Positions 1 to 8,041 of a DNA stretch of 30,324 nucleotides are shown here, piece after piece (positions within the stretch are counted from its first letter, which is position 1; the number at the start of each line of letters is the position of its first letter). The translations under genes were made by a program, and so were the position numbers. The stretch is from contig CALCHI010000404.1 of the NCBI GenBank assembly GCA_937901285.1, forward strand, positions 1 through 30,324, written 5' to 3'. The notes beneath the pieces were generated by a model. It was not told where the DNA came from, did not search any database, and saw only the letters and a list, made by a program, of their open reading frames with translations. The stretch comes from UBA8437 sp003445035 (lineage in GTDB: Bacteria > Planctomycetota > Planctomycetia > Planctomycetales > Planctomycetaceae).

Positions 1-240
1 AATCGGTTCAACAGCAATCGGTTCAACAGCGATCGGTTCAGCAGCGATCGGTTCAACAGCAATCGGTTCAACAGCGATCGGTTCAACAGCGATCGGTTCA
101 ACAGCGATCGGTTCAACAGCGATCGGTTCAGCAGCGATCGGTTCGGCATCGATCGGTTCAGCAGCAATCGGTTCAACAGCGATCGGTTCAACAGCAATCG
201 GTTCAGGATCAGTCGGCTCAACAGCAGTCGGATCCGGGAC
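1..240. repeat. 15-bp coding tandem repeat (pentapeptide EPIA[V/A])
   Basis: The unit GATCGGTTCAACAGC (or AATCGGTTCAACAGC) repeats without gaps from 1 to about 210. There are about 14 close copies, two decayed copies to 240, and more expected beyond the edge. Units differ mainly at position 1 (G/A) and at 11-14. Read on the minus strand each unit encodes Ala-Val(or Ala)-Glu-Pro-Ile, so unit length preserves the frame of the DUF3754-like gene. Near-identity at synonymous positions points to recent expansion by slippage or recombination. Confidence 0.95.
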
Positions 241-1752
241 AACCGGATCGGACGAGGCAATTGACTCGGGACCTGACGAAGGACTGTCGCTGTTGTATTG
301 GAAATAGTTGTCCCAACGTGTGTCGAGTCTCTCGAGCGCGGTATCCAGATCACAAGCGGTCCACAACTCGCCGTTCTTGGAGACCAGGTCGAGTTCCAAC
401 AGCTTCCCCAGCCCATCCTCGACCTCAAAATCCGTCTTGATGTTGAACTTTTCGTCCAACCATTCCTCGCAATACTTGTCGAGTTTCTCGGTATCACAGG
501 GGCCATTTCGGTCCAGCATCGTCCAGGCCAGCAGTGCCTCCTTCCACTCCTGCTCTTCCATGCAATCGACCAGGAACAGCACGACTCCCAGGCCGTTGTC
601 ACGACTCTTGGCGTACAGAGCGTCGGTCACCAGGTGTTCGTATCGCGCCCGGGACGTTCGATATCCCATGACGGTCCGACCGACGTACGCAATCAGGCTG
701 CCCATCAGAATGAACAACAGGTACGGGTTGACAACCAACGCGGTCATCAACTTGAACGACACGATCGCCACTCCGGTCACGGTGGTGGTGATCAACTTGA
801 TCAGGTCCACCGGTTTCATCGACAGCCGCTTCTCGGGGAAGACGACTTCGAGGTCCGCCATCGGGATATCGACAAGCGTCTTGATATGGATCGTGCGATC
901 AATCGACGTGGCTGCACTGTCCTTCCCGTCGGGCAGCAGACGATAGACCATCACCAGTTGGCTGAACGTGGGTTCCTGCAGCTGAGTTCTCTTGAAGAAC
1001 GACCGCAGGTTGACATCTTCAGGCTTCAGCGTAATCCGCTCGATCTCACGGTCCGCATGGATCGAATTGGTGCCTCCTCCGTCATCTGTCTTTTCATTTT
1101 CGGTGGGAACATCCGGCTCGGGTTCCTCGCCCTTCTTACGCCTCAGCAGGTCGCCGATCTTTCGAAAGATCCAGATCAGCGTTTTCGAGATGACCATGTC
1201 GAGTTTCTGGAAGAAGAGAAACCCCTTGTACTGGTCGACGCCGACACCTCGGCGAAACAGCAGCGCATGCTGGGCAAATTCCGGAGGTTCACTGATGCCA
1301 TCGAGGTACGTCCCGTCCTCGAAGAGGACGTCGGTCAAGCGGGCATCGAAACGCCGCCAATCAACCTCAACGGGCAGGCTGAACAGGTAGTCCTCGGCGT
1401 CGGCGACATCGATGGCCTGCTGATCCAGGGGAATGAAATTCGCCTTCTCAAGTGTTTTGACGAAATTCTCCAGGAAACGACGCTCCGACTTTTCGTATTC
1501 CTCCTCGCTCGGTTCCCCACCCATCATCGAGTTCAGACGTTCGGGCCTGGCGGGATCGAACCTCAGGTAGTCCTGCTTGAGTTCATCGATCAACTCGCGG
1601 TACTCGAAGTGAATCAGAGCAGCGAGCAGTCGACAGAGGGCGTCTGTCGACGTGGTCCGATCACCGGACTCCGATTTCAGCACGTCAATCAGACGGTGCC
1701 GGGGTACCGGAATGTAATGTTCAGGTTCGACAGAGACGGTCGTGCGTGCCAT
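1..1752 (-). CDS. TMEM143/DUF3754-like membrane protein, 3' end outside window
   Basis: Read from the ATG at 1752, the frame stays open for 584 codons to the window edge, so the C-terminus is missing. The middle resembles the DUF3754 domain known from TMEM143 proteins: a LLFRRGVGVDQYKGFLFF segment (about residues 164-181) and an IKTLVDIPMADLEVVFPEKR segment (290-309). Two hydrophobic segments follow (about 318-340 and 342-358), suggesting an inner-membrane hairpin. After residue about 516 the protein becomes a pure Glu-Pro-Ile-Ala-Val/Ala repeat. No clear Shine-Dalgarno precedes the start. It is the first gene after the TauE stop (48 bp gap, same strand) and may be co-transcribed with it. The biochemical role of this family is unknown. 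The domain call is by recognition of these two motifs. Longer plus-strand frames over this region are antisense shadows. Confidence 0.8.
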   Translation of the reverse strand, partial: MARTTVSVEPEHYIPVPRHRLIDVLKSESGDRTTSTDALCRLLAALIHFEYRELIDELKQDYLRFDPARPERLNSMMGGEPSEEEYEKSERRFLENFVKTLEKANFIPLDQQAIDVADAEDYLFSLPVEVDWRRFDARLTDVLFEDGTYLDGISEPPEFAQHALLFRRGVGVDQYKGFLFFQKLDMVISKTLIWIFRKIGDLLRRKKGEEPEPDVPTENEKTDDGGGTNSIHADREIERITLKPEDVNLRSFFKRTQLQEPTFSQLVMVYRLLPDGKDSAATSIDRTIHIKTLVDIPMADLEVVFPEKRLSMKPVDLIKLITTTVTGVAIVSFKLMTALVVNPYLLFILMGSLIAYVGRTVMGYRTSRARYEHLVTDALYAKSRDNGLGVVLFLVDCMEEQEWKEALLAWTMLDRNGPCDTEKLDKYCEEWLDEKFNIKTDFEVEDGLGKLLELDLVSKNGELWTACDLDTALERLDTRWDNYFQYNSDSPSSGPESIASSDPVVPDPTAVEPTDPEPIAVEPIAVEPIAAEPIDAEPIAAEPIAVEPIAVEPIAVEPIAVEPIAVEPIAAEPIAVEPIAVEPI

Positions 1753-1800
1753 GAGACATGGAAACCAGTTAGTGAAACGAAATCCGGGTGGGACTGCCGA

Positions 1801-2571
1801 TCAACCACCGGCCTTCCAGAATAGGACGATTCCCAGCACGATCAGCATCGCATAAACAGAACGTCGAAACGATGTCACGGGAATTTTCCGGTTGAGCCGA
1901 CCGCCCAGGAAGCTGGCCAGCCCAATGACCGGAAGACACGAGACCAACTGCACCACAACCGCCATCGAATACCGGCCAGACAGGCCGTGCACGAGGACCA
2001 GGGGCAGTCCGACCGCAAGGAAATACACCTGGAACGTTGACCGGAAGACCTGAGGAGACCATTCGCGAGATGTGCCGAACACGACCAACGGCGGCCCGTG
2101 GACGTTGAAGGCACCCCCCAACGATCCAGCCAACAGCCCGAACAACGCAGCCGACCATGGCCGGATCGGCCAACGCTTCGGGTCGGCCATCATCCCGAGG
2201 ACTCCCACGACCAGGATCGTTCCACCAAGAACTCCCGAGACCCTCGAGACCGAGGACACCTCGAGAAACCACAGGCCCAGTCCGAGACCGGGGAGTGCCG
2301 ATCCGATCAGGATCCATGCATTCGGTGCCACTCGTTCCCGTCCGGGGCCCTCGGCCACCAGGATCACGCTCGCGGTGACCAGGGACGTCGCCGCAAGCAG
2401 GGCGACCGCTGCGAGGTGATCGAAATCGACCAGCAACAGCAACGGCATAGCGACCAGCGCATCGCCGAACCCAAAGGTCGAACGCACCAGCGCCGCGACA
2501 AACACGATGCCGACGACTGCAGCCAGGTCATGGAGGGAGACGAAGCCACTGGCCGCCATCTCGGTCATCAT
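1801..2571 (-). CDS. TauE/SafE family (TSUP) membrane permease
   Basis: 256 residues, almost entirely hydrophobic with about seven to eight membrane-spanning stretches. It has the internally duplicated look of TauE/SafE proteins: an early VRSTFGFGDALVAMP segment (about residues 29-43), and a second-half GSLGGAFNVHGPPLVVFG segment (about 148-165), both typical of the family. Members export or import sulfite, sulfonates or other organic anions. The substrate here cannot be deduced. The start at 2571 lies 7 bp after the amidohydrolase stop, so the two are probably one transcript. Nearby downstream ATGs at 2568 and 2559 are possible alternative starts. The partnership suggests transport of the substrate or product of the adjacent amidohydrolase/PLP enzyme pair. 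Confidence 0.88.
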   Translation of the reverse strand: MMTEMAASGFVSLHDLAAVVGIVFVAALVRSTFGFGDALVAMPLLLLVDFDHLAAVALLAATSLVTASVILVAEGPGRERVAPNAWILIGSALPGLGLGLWFLEVSSVSRVSGVLGGTILVVGVLGMMADPKRWPIRPWSAALFGLLAGSLGGAFNVHGPPLVVFGTSREWSPQVFRSTFQVYFLAVGLPLVLVHGLSGRYSMAVVVQLVSCLPVIGLASFLGGRLNRKIPVTSFRRSVYAMLIVLGIVLFWKAGG

Positions 2572-2578
2572 GTCCTGC

Positions 2579-3772
2579 TCACTCGGCCGTGTGCCGCATT
2601 CTCAGCCCACCACCGCCTGGAACCAGTTCGCCACGCCGCACCGTTGTCGTCGCCACCAGCAGATCCTCGCTCGTGCGGTCCTGGCGGTAGCTGTCGGTCA
2701 AAACGAAGCGTCCCTGCTGGCGTTCGAGCACTGCCACGTCAGCCACCGTGCCGACCCGCAACGTGCCCAACTGATCAGCCTGGCCCAGCACCGCTGCCGG
2801 CCGGGTCGTCGACATCTCGATCACCCGCTCCAGCGGCACACCCAGGTGCAGGAACTTCGACATCGTCGTCGGCATGTCGTAGACCGGCCCGTGAAGATTC
2901 TTCGAATGCAGATCAGTGCTGATGGTCGTCGGTTCCAGGCCGCCGTCCAGCGCCGCCTGGCAGGTCTCCCACTGGAAGCTGCCGAAGCCGTGACCGACAT
3001 CGAAGATCACACCCGCCTCGGACGCATCACGAACCGCGGCGAACACGCCATCGTCATCATCCAGGACCCGGGTCGACCCGCCCTTGAAACAGTGCGTGAT
3101 GCAATCACCGGGCTCGAGATGGTCGAGCATCTCGGGGATCGACATCGGGCTCTCACCGATGTGCACCATCAGCCAGGTCCCCGACTCGCGAGCTGCCGCC
3201 ACCGCCTCACGGAAATTCTCCCATCCCTGCTCCCCCTCGCCGATGATGTGCTTGCCGGCCCGGATTTTGACCCCGATGGCCACCCCTGGATTCTCCGTGA
3301 TCGTCCGCACCACCCCGGCGGGATCCGCGTGTCGCCTGTCGACCAGTTCGCCCAGGTCCGCAGCGATCAATCCCGGACTGGCCAGGTTGACCAGTCCGAA
3401 GACCTGCGTGTCGATCCGGTCGATCACGTCGCGACGAAAACCGGCGAAGTTGCGACTGCCGGCACTTCCGGCATCAAGCATGGTGGTCACGCCCCCGGCA
3501 GGGCACAACGGATCGGCCTCGAGTCCCAACGGCATGTGATGGGGATAGACATGCACGTGCAGGTCGATCAACCCGGGCACCACCAGCAGGCCACGGGCAT
3601 CGACGGTGAAAGTCGGCTCGGCCGAGGCCAGTGACTCCTCGATCGCCAAAATCCGCCCGCCGGCGATTGCCACGTCGCGGACCCCCCGCAAATCCTGCGA
3701 CGGGTCGATCACCTCACCGCCTCGGATCAGAATATCACACAGCATCGCATCGGCCCGTTGACCGGAATTCAT
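2579..3772 (-). CDS. Dihydroorotase-like amidohydrolase/deacetylase
   Basis: 397 residues of the amidohydrolase superfamily (cyclic amidase/deacetylase branch). Visible metal-site motifs are HVH at H72/H74 after the PGLIDLH strand, a GVKIR lysine at K169 that fits the carbamylated bridging lysine, H204 in MVHIGE, H227 in THCFKG, and the catalytic aspartate D287 in STDLH. There is no signal peptide, so it is probably cytoplasmic. A GGAAGAAG-like ribosome site precedes the ATG at 3772. It is divergent from the SelA-like PLP enzyme at 3921 and directly upstream of the TauE permease. The pairing resembles known clusters in which an amidohydrolase of the EF_0837/AHA_3915 type accompanies a SelA-related ammonia lyase in amino-sugar-acid catabolism. 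The substrate is inferred only loosely. Confidence 0.85.
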   Translation of the reverse strand: MNSGQRADAMLCDILIRGGEVIDPSQDLRGVRDVAIAGGRILAIEESLASAEPTFTVDARGLLVVPGLIDLHVHVYPHHMPLGLEADPLCPAGGVTTMLDAGSAGSRNFAGFRRDVIDRIDTQVFGLVNLASPGLIAADLGELVDRRHADPAGVVRTITENPGVAIGVKIRAGKHIIGEGEQGWENFREAVAAARESGTWLMVHIGESPMSIPEMLDHLEPGDCITHCFKGGSTRVLDDDDGVFAAVRDASEAGVIFDVGHGFGSFQWETCQAALDGGLEPTTISTDLHSKNLHGPVYDMPTTMSKFLHLGVPLERVIEMSTTRPAAVLGQADQLGTLRVGTVADVAVLERQQGRFVLTDSYRQDRTSEDLLVATTTVRRGELVPGGGGLRMRHTAE

Positions 3773-3920
3773 GAACTTCTTCCGTCGTCACTGTAGCTGA
3801 AGTCATCGGACTTCGGGAGCAAGTTGGCGGTGCCACCCGGGCGAGCCATGGCCACTCGCAGGCAACCTCGCCAACGCTCTGGTAGGCTCGGTGCGAATCG
3901 CCCCACCCGGAACTCTCCCG

Positions 3921-5039
3921 ATGGACATCCACGCCACCTACGGACTCCGCCGAGTGATCAACGCCTGCGGCAAGATGACCAAGCTCAGTGGAGCCATCGT
4001 GTTGCCGGAGATCGCTGATACGGTTCGGGAGTCGCTCGACCATTTCTTCGAACTCGACGCTCTCCAGGCGGCCGCCGGCGAAGTGATCGCCCGGGCGACC
4101 GGTGCCGAGAGTGGCTGCGTGACGGCCTGCACCTCTTCGGGAATCACGCTCTCGGTGGCTGCCACCATGACCGGCAACGACCTGGCCCAAGCCTGGGTAT
4201 TGCCCGAGACCGACGGCATGAAAGATCGCGTGCTGATCCAGAAGGGGCACTGCGTCAACTACGGGGCACCGATCACCCAGTCCATCCGGCTGGCCGGCGC
4301 GACCCCGGTCGAGATGGGAACAATCAACAACTGTCCCGCCGAAGTGATCCGGCACGAGTTGACGGCCGAGAACGTGGCAGCGGTGGTCGCCGTCGAATCG
4401 CACCACACCGCTCGCCACGGATGGGTGCCGCTCGAGGAAGTGGTCGAAATGGCTCACGCGGCTGGCGTTCCAGTGATCGTCGACGGCGCCGCACAGGACC
4501 ATCGTCTGTCGCGGTTGATCACCAGCGGAGCTGACCTGGTGATCACGAGTGCTCACAAGTACCTCTGCTCAACCACGGCCGGTATCGTCGCCGGTCGCCG
4601 CGATCTGATCGATGCCGTCTACCTGCAGAACCGGGGCATCGGCCGCGGCATGAAAGCGGGCAAGGAGGCGATCGTTGGTGCGATGGCAGCCCTGGAATAC
4701 CGGATGCGGGAGGATGTCGCGGCGTGGACCGCCGAGCAGGACCGCAAGGTGGCGGTGATCCTCGAGCACCTGGACGGCATCCCCGGCCTGACCCTCTCGG
4801 TCGACCCCGACCCCAACGGCTGCCCCTTCTCGCGGGCCCGCCTGGATCTCGACCCCGACTCCGCAGGCCACTCGGCCCAAACACTGACCGAGGCCCTGGC
4901 CGACGGCGACCCCACGATCGTCACCCGGGCTCATCACGCCGACGAGGGCTACATCTACCTGGACGCGATCGAGATGACCGACGACGAGATCGCCCTGGTC
5001 TGCCATCGCGTCCGTGAAGTCCTTGCGGCTACCAGTTGA
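3921..5039 (+). CDS. SelA-like PLP-dependent enzyme (possible ammonia-lyase/aminotransferase)
   Basis: 372 residues from the ATG at 3921. A GTG at 3891 would add ten residues, but the family consensus begins near the YGLRRVINACGKMT segment, so 3921 is preferred. Fold type I PLP features are the VIVDGAAQ strand (cofactor Asp at about D188) and the SAHK motif with Schiff-base lysine K213. It resembles the SelA-related family that includes D-glucosaminate-6-phosphate ammonia lyase. It lacks the extra N-terminal domain and the length (about 450-470) of true selenocysteine synthase. It is divergent from the amidohydrolase (148 bp between starts), suggesting shared control, and its 3' end overlaps the convergent nitrilase gene by 11 bp. 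The exact reaction is not determined. Confidence 0.85.
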   Translation: MDIHATYGLRRVINACGKMTKLSGAIVLPEIADTVRESLDHFFELDALQAAAGEVIARATGAESGCVTACTSSGITLSVAATMTGNDLAQAWVLPETDGMKDRVLIQKGHCVNYGAPITQSIRLAGATPVEMGTINNCPAEVIRHELTAENVAAVVAVESHHTARHGWVPLEEVVEMAHAAGVPVIVDGAAQDHRLSRLITSGADLVITSAHKYLCSTTAGIVAGRRDLIDAVYLQNRGIGRGMKAGKEAIVGAMAALEYRMREDVAAWTAEQDRKVAVILEHLDGIPGLTLSVDPDPNGCPFSRARLDLDPDSAGHSAQTLTEALADGDPTIVTRAHHADEGYIYLDAIEMTDDEIALVCHRVREVLAATS

Positions 5040-5925
5040 CCTGCTCGGCAACCAGTTCGCCGTACAACTCGGGCCGCCGCGTCTTCAGCGTGTAATTGGC
5101 CAGGCTGCGTTCGGCAACCAATCGGTCAGCCTCCAGCGTCGCCACGACCATCTCGTCCCGGATCTCGTCCCGCTGTGACGAGGCGATCACCTCCCCATCG
5201 GGAGCAAAGAACAGGATGGCACCGGCGTGGTGGGGCTGGTTGGGTGAGTCCTTGGGGTAGGTGTCGACGTAGCCGGCCCGCCCAGCCTGGTCGGTCAGCA
5301 CCGCAAAACAGGCGTTTTCTCGAGCCCGCTGGGCGTAGCAACTGGTGAAATAGTCGTGCGAATGGGCCCTCGCCGCCGCAGCCGATTCGGGAGTGTCGTC
5401 CCACATTTTGACTCGGGCCGAGTGCGGCATCAGCAGGATGTCGGCTCCGCGGAGGGCGAGGATCCGGGCCAATTCGGGGAACTGGTTGTCGTAGCAGATG
5501 ATCATGCCCACCCTGGCCTTGCCGATGTCGTAGACAGGCAGTTCGCGGCCGCCCTTGTAGAACAACACCTCGTCCCGCGAGCAGTGCAGCTTGCGTTGCT
5601 TGCCGATGTATCCATCCGGGCCGACCAGGATCTGCGTGTTGTAGACGAGGTCGTTTTCCTTTTCACTGAGACCGACCGACAGCACCAATCCGAATTCGGT
5701 GGCCAATTCGATCAGCTTCCTGGTGGTCGGCCCGTCCGGCACCTCCTCGGCAATCTCCCAGGTGTTCGGCGTGCAGTGTCCGTGAATCACCAGTTCCGGA
5801 AACACGGCCAACTCGGCCCCGTCATCGGCAGCCTCGCGACAACGGGCCGCGATCGTTTCGATCACCTGGTCCATCTGGCCCAGTGGGCTGTTCATGCTGA
5901 CGGCGGCGACGCGAAGAGTGTCCAT
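5029..5925 (-). CDS. Carbon-nitrogen hydrolase (nitrilase superfamily)
   Basis: 298 residues from the ATG at 5925. The frame is open further upstream, but that stretch is Arg/Gly-rich and antisense-like and does not belong to the domain. The catalytic triad is visible: E44 in VFPELV, K112 in KQRKLH, and C144 in IICYDNQFPE. These enzymes hydrolyse the C-N bond of amides (or carbamoyl groups, more rarely nitriles) in the cytoplasm. The substrate cannot be read from the sequence. It is the last gene of the long minus-strand cluster, starting 50 bp after the stop of the DsbA-like gene, and its stop overlaps that of the convergent SelA-like gene. No strong ribosome site is visible. Confidence 0.88.
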   Translation of the reverse strand: MDTLRVAAVSMNSPLGQMDQVIETIAARCREAADDGAELAVFPELVIHGHCTPNTWEIAEEVPDGPTTRKLIELATEFGLVLSVGLSEKENDLVYNTQILVGPDGYIGKQRKLHCSRDEVLFYKGGRELPVYDIGKARVGMIICYDNQFPELARILALRGADILLMPHSARVKMWDDTPESAAAARAHSHDYFTSCYAQRARENACFAVLTDQAGRAGYVDTYPKDSPNQPHHAGAILFFAPDGEVIASSQRDEIRDEMVVATLEADRLVAERSLANYTLKTRRPELYGELVAEQVNW

Positions 5926-5975
5926 GAGGGTGATCCGAAAGGTGAGTTGGTGAGCAGCGGGGCCAGTATGACGTC

Positions 5976-6599
5976 TTACGCCGATCGTTGCACGGCGCCG
6001 GCGGCGACGACCAGTTGCTCGATCGCCTCGTACGGCTGAGCCCCGACAACGCCTTGCGCGGCGGCGACGAACGTCGGTACCCCGGTGACTCCCAACTCCG
6101 CAGACCGGGCCCAATCGGCATCGACCGCGTCGCGAAAACGTCGCTCCCGCAGTGCTTCGCGAGCATCCTCGGCATCCAGGCCCGCCCGCTCGACCACCGC
6201 CACCAGGTTGTCGACCACCGCCAGGTTCACGTCGTCGACGAAGTAGGCCCGGAACAGGTCGTCGTGCAGCCGCTCGCCCCCCTCCTGGCCATCCGCCCAG
6301 CATCCCAGTTCCTGGGCCAGGCGGCTGTTGTAGGTGCTCGTCCGCGTCCCGTAATCCAGACCCTCGGCCGCCATCCGCTCGGACATCTCCGCCTGCATCC
6401 CGGGCACATCCAGGTTCCGCCCGGCGAACAACTGCTCGAGCGTCAGCCCCTCTTCGGGGGTGTCCGGATGCAATGGAAAGTGGCGGTAGACAACCTGGAT
6501 GTCGTACGCAGCCCGCAGCCGTTCAATACGCACGGTACTGAAATAGCACCAGGGTCAGATGTAGTCCGAAAAGACCTCGAAGCGGACGGGATCCGGCAT
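5976..6599 (-). CDS. DsbA/FrnE-like thiol oxidoreductase with in-frame TGA (candidate selenoprotein)
   Basis: If TGA at 6557-6555 is read through, the ATG at 6599 gives a 207-residue thioredoxin-fold protein of the DsbA/FrnE (COG2761-like) family. The N-terminus reads VRFEVFSDYI, then the TGA at codon 15, then PWCYFST, so the stop replaces the first cysteine of the CPWC redox centre, giving U15-P-W-C18. The remaining 192 codons are open and keep the family pattern: the all-alpha insertion, the YRHFPLHPDTP segment (38-48), and the cis-proline loop GVTGVPTF with P175. There is no signal peptide, as expected for cytoplasmic FrnE-like proteins. A GTG at 6533 could start a conventional protein, but it would lack the active site. 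It starts 7 bp after the PQQ-propeller stop. Alternatives are a pseudogene by TGC-to-TGA mutation or a sequencing error. Sec insertion also needs selABC-type genes, which are not in this window. Confidence 0.72.
6516..6540 (-). promoter_or_regulatory. SECIS-like hairpin downstream of the in-frame TGA
   Basis: In the mRNA sense the stretch folds as CAG, bulged UA, CCGU, a nine-base loop GCGUAUUGA, ACGG, CUG. The four-base upper stem is perfect and the loop starts with G. The loop begins 24 bases after the UGA (6557-6555), inside the 16-37 base window used for bacterial SECIS elements, and a bulged U sits four pairs below the loop, as in SelB-binding hairpins. The stem is short and was found by eye, so it supports the selenocysteine reading without proving it. 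Confidence 0.5.
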
Positions 6600-6606
6600 G
6601 ACGTCG

Positions 6607-7905
6607 TTACTTCTTGCTGCCCAGGCAATAGAGAAAACCATCGGTCCGCAACAACAGCTGGCCGTTGTGGGCCACCGGACAGGCATTCGTGCGGCTGTCG
6701 TCGTCGGCAAACGTGTTGTGAGCCAACAACTTGAACTGGGGACCGGTCGCCACGACGTAGGTGCCGTTGTGCTGGCTGATGCAATACAGCTTGCCGTCGG
6801 CAAAAAGCACCGACGAGTAGACCAGCCCCGGTCGAGGAGCCAATCGGGCCTCGTAAACGATTTCACCCGACTTGGCATCCAGGCAGTAGGCGGTGCCACG
6901 GCGTTCGTGGACCCAGTACAGGTGGCCATCGGCGACCACCGGACTCGAGACATTCGATCCGCGATTCTTCGTCCACAACAGGTGTGTCGACGTCACGTCA
7001 CCGCGACCACCAAGCTTGATGGCCAGGGCGGTGTTCTGTCTCCCGCCGATCGCGTAGACGACACCCTTGTCAGCCACAACACTCGGACAGACATATCCAC
7101 GGTCGGGGATCCCCTGGCACGTCCACAGTTGTTTTCCGGTCGCTGGATCGAGACCGCGGACCTGCTGGGGCACACTGACAATCAGTTCGGTCCCGCCACC
7201 GGGCACCTCGGCAAGCAGCGGCGTGTTCCAGGATCCCCGGACGCCACTAACCGTCCAGGCTTCCTTCCCGGTCGCCTTGTCCAGGGCCAGCAACCGACCG
7301 CTTTCGACACTCGCGTTGATGATCACCAGGTTCTTGTGGAGTACCGGAGAGTTCGACGAACCCCAGCCTCTGGTCCTGCTGCCGACATCAGCGGTCCAGA
7401 CCGTCTTGCCATTGAGATCGAAGCAGAAGACCCCGGATTTTCCGAAGAAGACGTAGAGGTGCTTGCCGTCGGTTGTGGGTGTGGCGGAGGCGAATCCGTG
7501 ACGGGCATTGTTGCCTCCCGAGTACCGCGATTCGGGCAGCTTGGCGGCAATCTCCTTCCGCCAGATCTGCTTGCCGCTGGCACGATCCAGGCACAGCACC
7601 TGACGCTTCAGATTGGCCTGTTCCCCCTGGTTGGGCACCAATCCGTAGCCCGTGTAGGACGTCAGGTAGATCCGTTCACCCAACACGATCGGGCTCGACG
7701 TCCCCGGCCCGGGCATCTTGGTCTTCCAGACCACGTTCTGGCCCGACGACCAGGTCACCGGCAGTCCGGTTTCCTTGCTGTGAGCCAGGCCGCCCGAGTC
7801 GCGGAAGCCGGTCACGTCGGCAGCCTGGACCACCGGGGGGCCCAGCGTCGTGGCCAATGCTGCGGTCAACAACAGCGGGAAACTCGTGCGTCGTGTCGAT
7901 GGCAT
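6607..7905 (-). CDS. Exported PQQ-like beta-propeller repeat protein
   Basis: 432 residues. An N-terminal signal peptide (RR, then a hydrophobic run ending VVQAADV, about residues 1-29) is followed by repeated propeller blades of the PQQ/quinoprotein dehydrogenase type. The blades show recurrent motifs such as CLDRASGKQIWRKE, CFDLNGKTVWTA, ALDKATGKEAWT and GLDPATGKQLWTC. Such proteins are abundant in planctomycetes. Many are scaffolds or outer-membrane BamB-like propellers and not PQQ enzymes, and no clear catalytic residues can be assigned here. An AGGAG at 7912-7916, six bases before the ATG, fixes the start. It follows the PVC heme protein by 136 bp and precedes the DsbA-like gene by 7 bp. 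Confidence 0.88.
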   Translation of the reverse strand: MPSTRRTSFPLLLTAALATTLGPPVVQAADVTGFRDSGGLAHSKETGLPVTWSSGQNVVWKTKMPGPGTSSPIVLGERIYLTSYTGYGLVPNQGEQANLKRQVLCLDRASGKQIWRKEIAAKLPESRYSGGNNARHGFASATPTTDGKHLYVFFGKSGVFCFDLNGKTVWTADVGSRTRGWGSSNSPVLHKNLVIINASVESGRLLALDKATGKEAWTVSGVRGSWNTPLLAEVPGGGTELIVSVPQQVRGLDPATGKQLWTCQGIPDRGYVCPSVVADKGVVYAIGGRQNTALAIKLGGRGDVTSTHLLWTKNRGSNVSSPVVADGHLYWVHERRGTAYCLDAKSGEIVYEARLAPRPGLVYSSVLFADGKLYCISQHNGTYVVATGPQFKLLAHNTFADDDSRTNACPVAHNGQLLLRTDGFLYCLGSKK

Positions 7906-7911
7906 GATAGT

Positions 7912-7916
7912 CTCCT
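7912..7916 (-). promoter_or_regulatory. Ribosome binding site for the PQQ-propeller gene
   Basis: AGGAG in the minus-strand sense, six bases upstream of the ATG at 7905. It decides the start codon. Confidence 0.75.
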
Positions 7917-7965
7917 GGTCAACCCGGGCCGGACCTGTCCCGACAACCGGATGGGCGTCACAAAT

Positions 7966-7992
7966 TCTCTCTGGTCTCTCTGGTCTCTCTGG
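7966..7992. repeat. Three tandem 9-bp repeats in an intergenic gap
   Basis: TCTCTCTGG is present three times in succession in the 136-bp gap between the PVC heme gene and the PQQ-propeller gene. It is noncoding and pyrimidine-rich on the plus strand. It is probably a slippage product, and no function is evident. Confidence 0.9.
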
Positions 7993-8041
7993 TCACTGTA
8001 CCGGTCTCAGGCCGACGAGGGAATCATCAGCCACGGCCCGA

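Noticed and set aside
1..240. CRISPR array
   Set aside because: The 15-bp units are contiguous, without spacers, and encode an in-frame pentapeptide repeat.
298..1824. 508-codon plus-strand frame
   Set aside because: It is antisense to the DUF3754-like gene, whose minus-strand frame shows recognisable motifs over its whole length. The plus translation shows no family features.
3921..5039. Selenocysteine synthase SelA, tempting because of the nearby Sec candidate
   Set aside because: It is 372 residues and lacks the N-terminal domain. Its motifs fit the SelA-related lyase family paired with the adjacent amidohydrolase.
5976..6533. DsbA-like protein starting at GTG 6533
   Set aside because: This start gives a protein without the redox motif and without the first beta strand. 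The upstream ATG plus TGA readthrough restores the complete family N-terminus.
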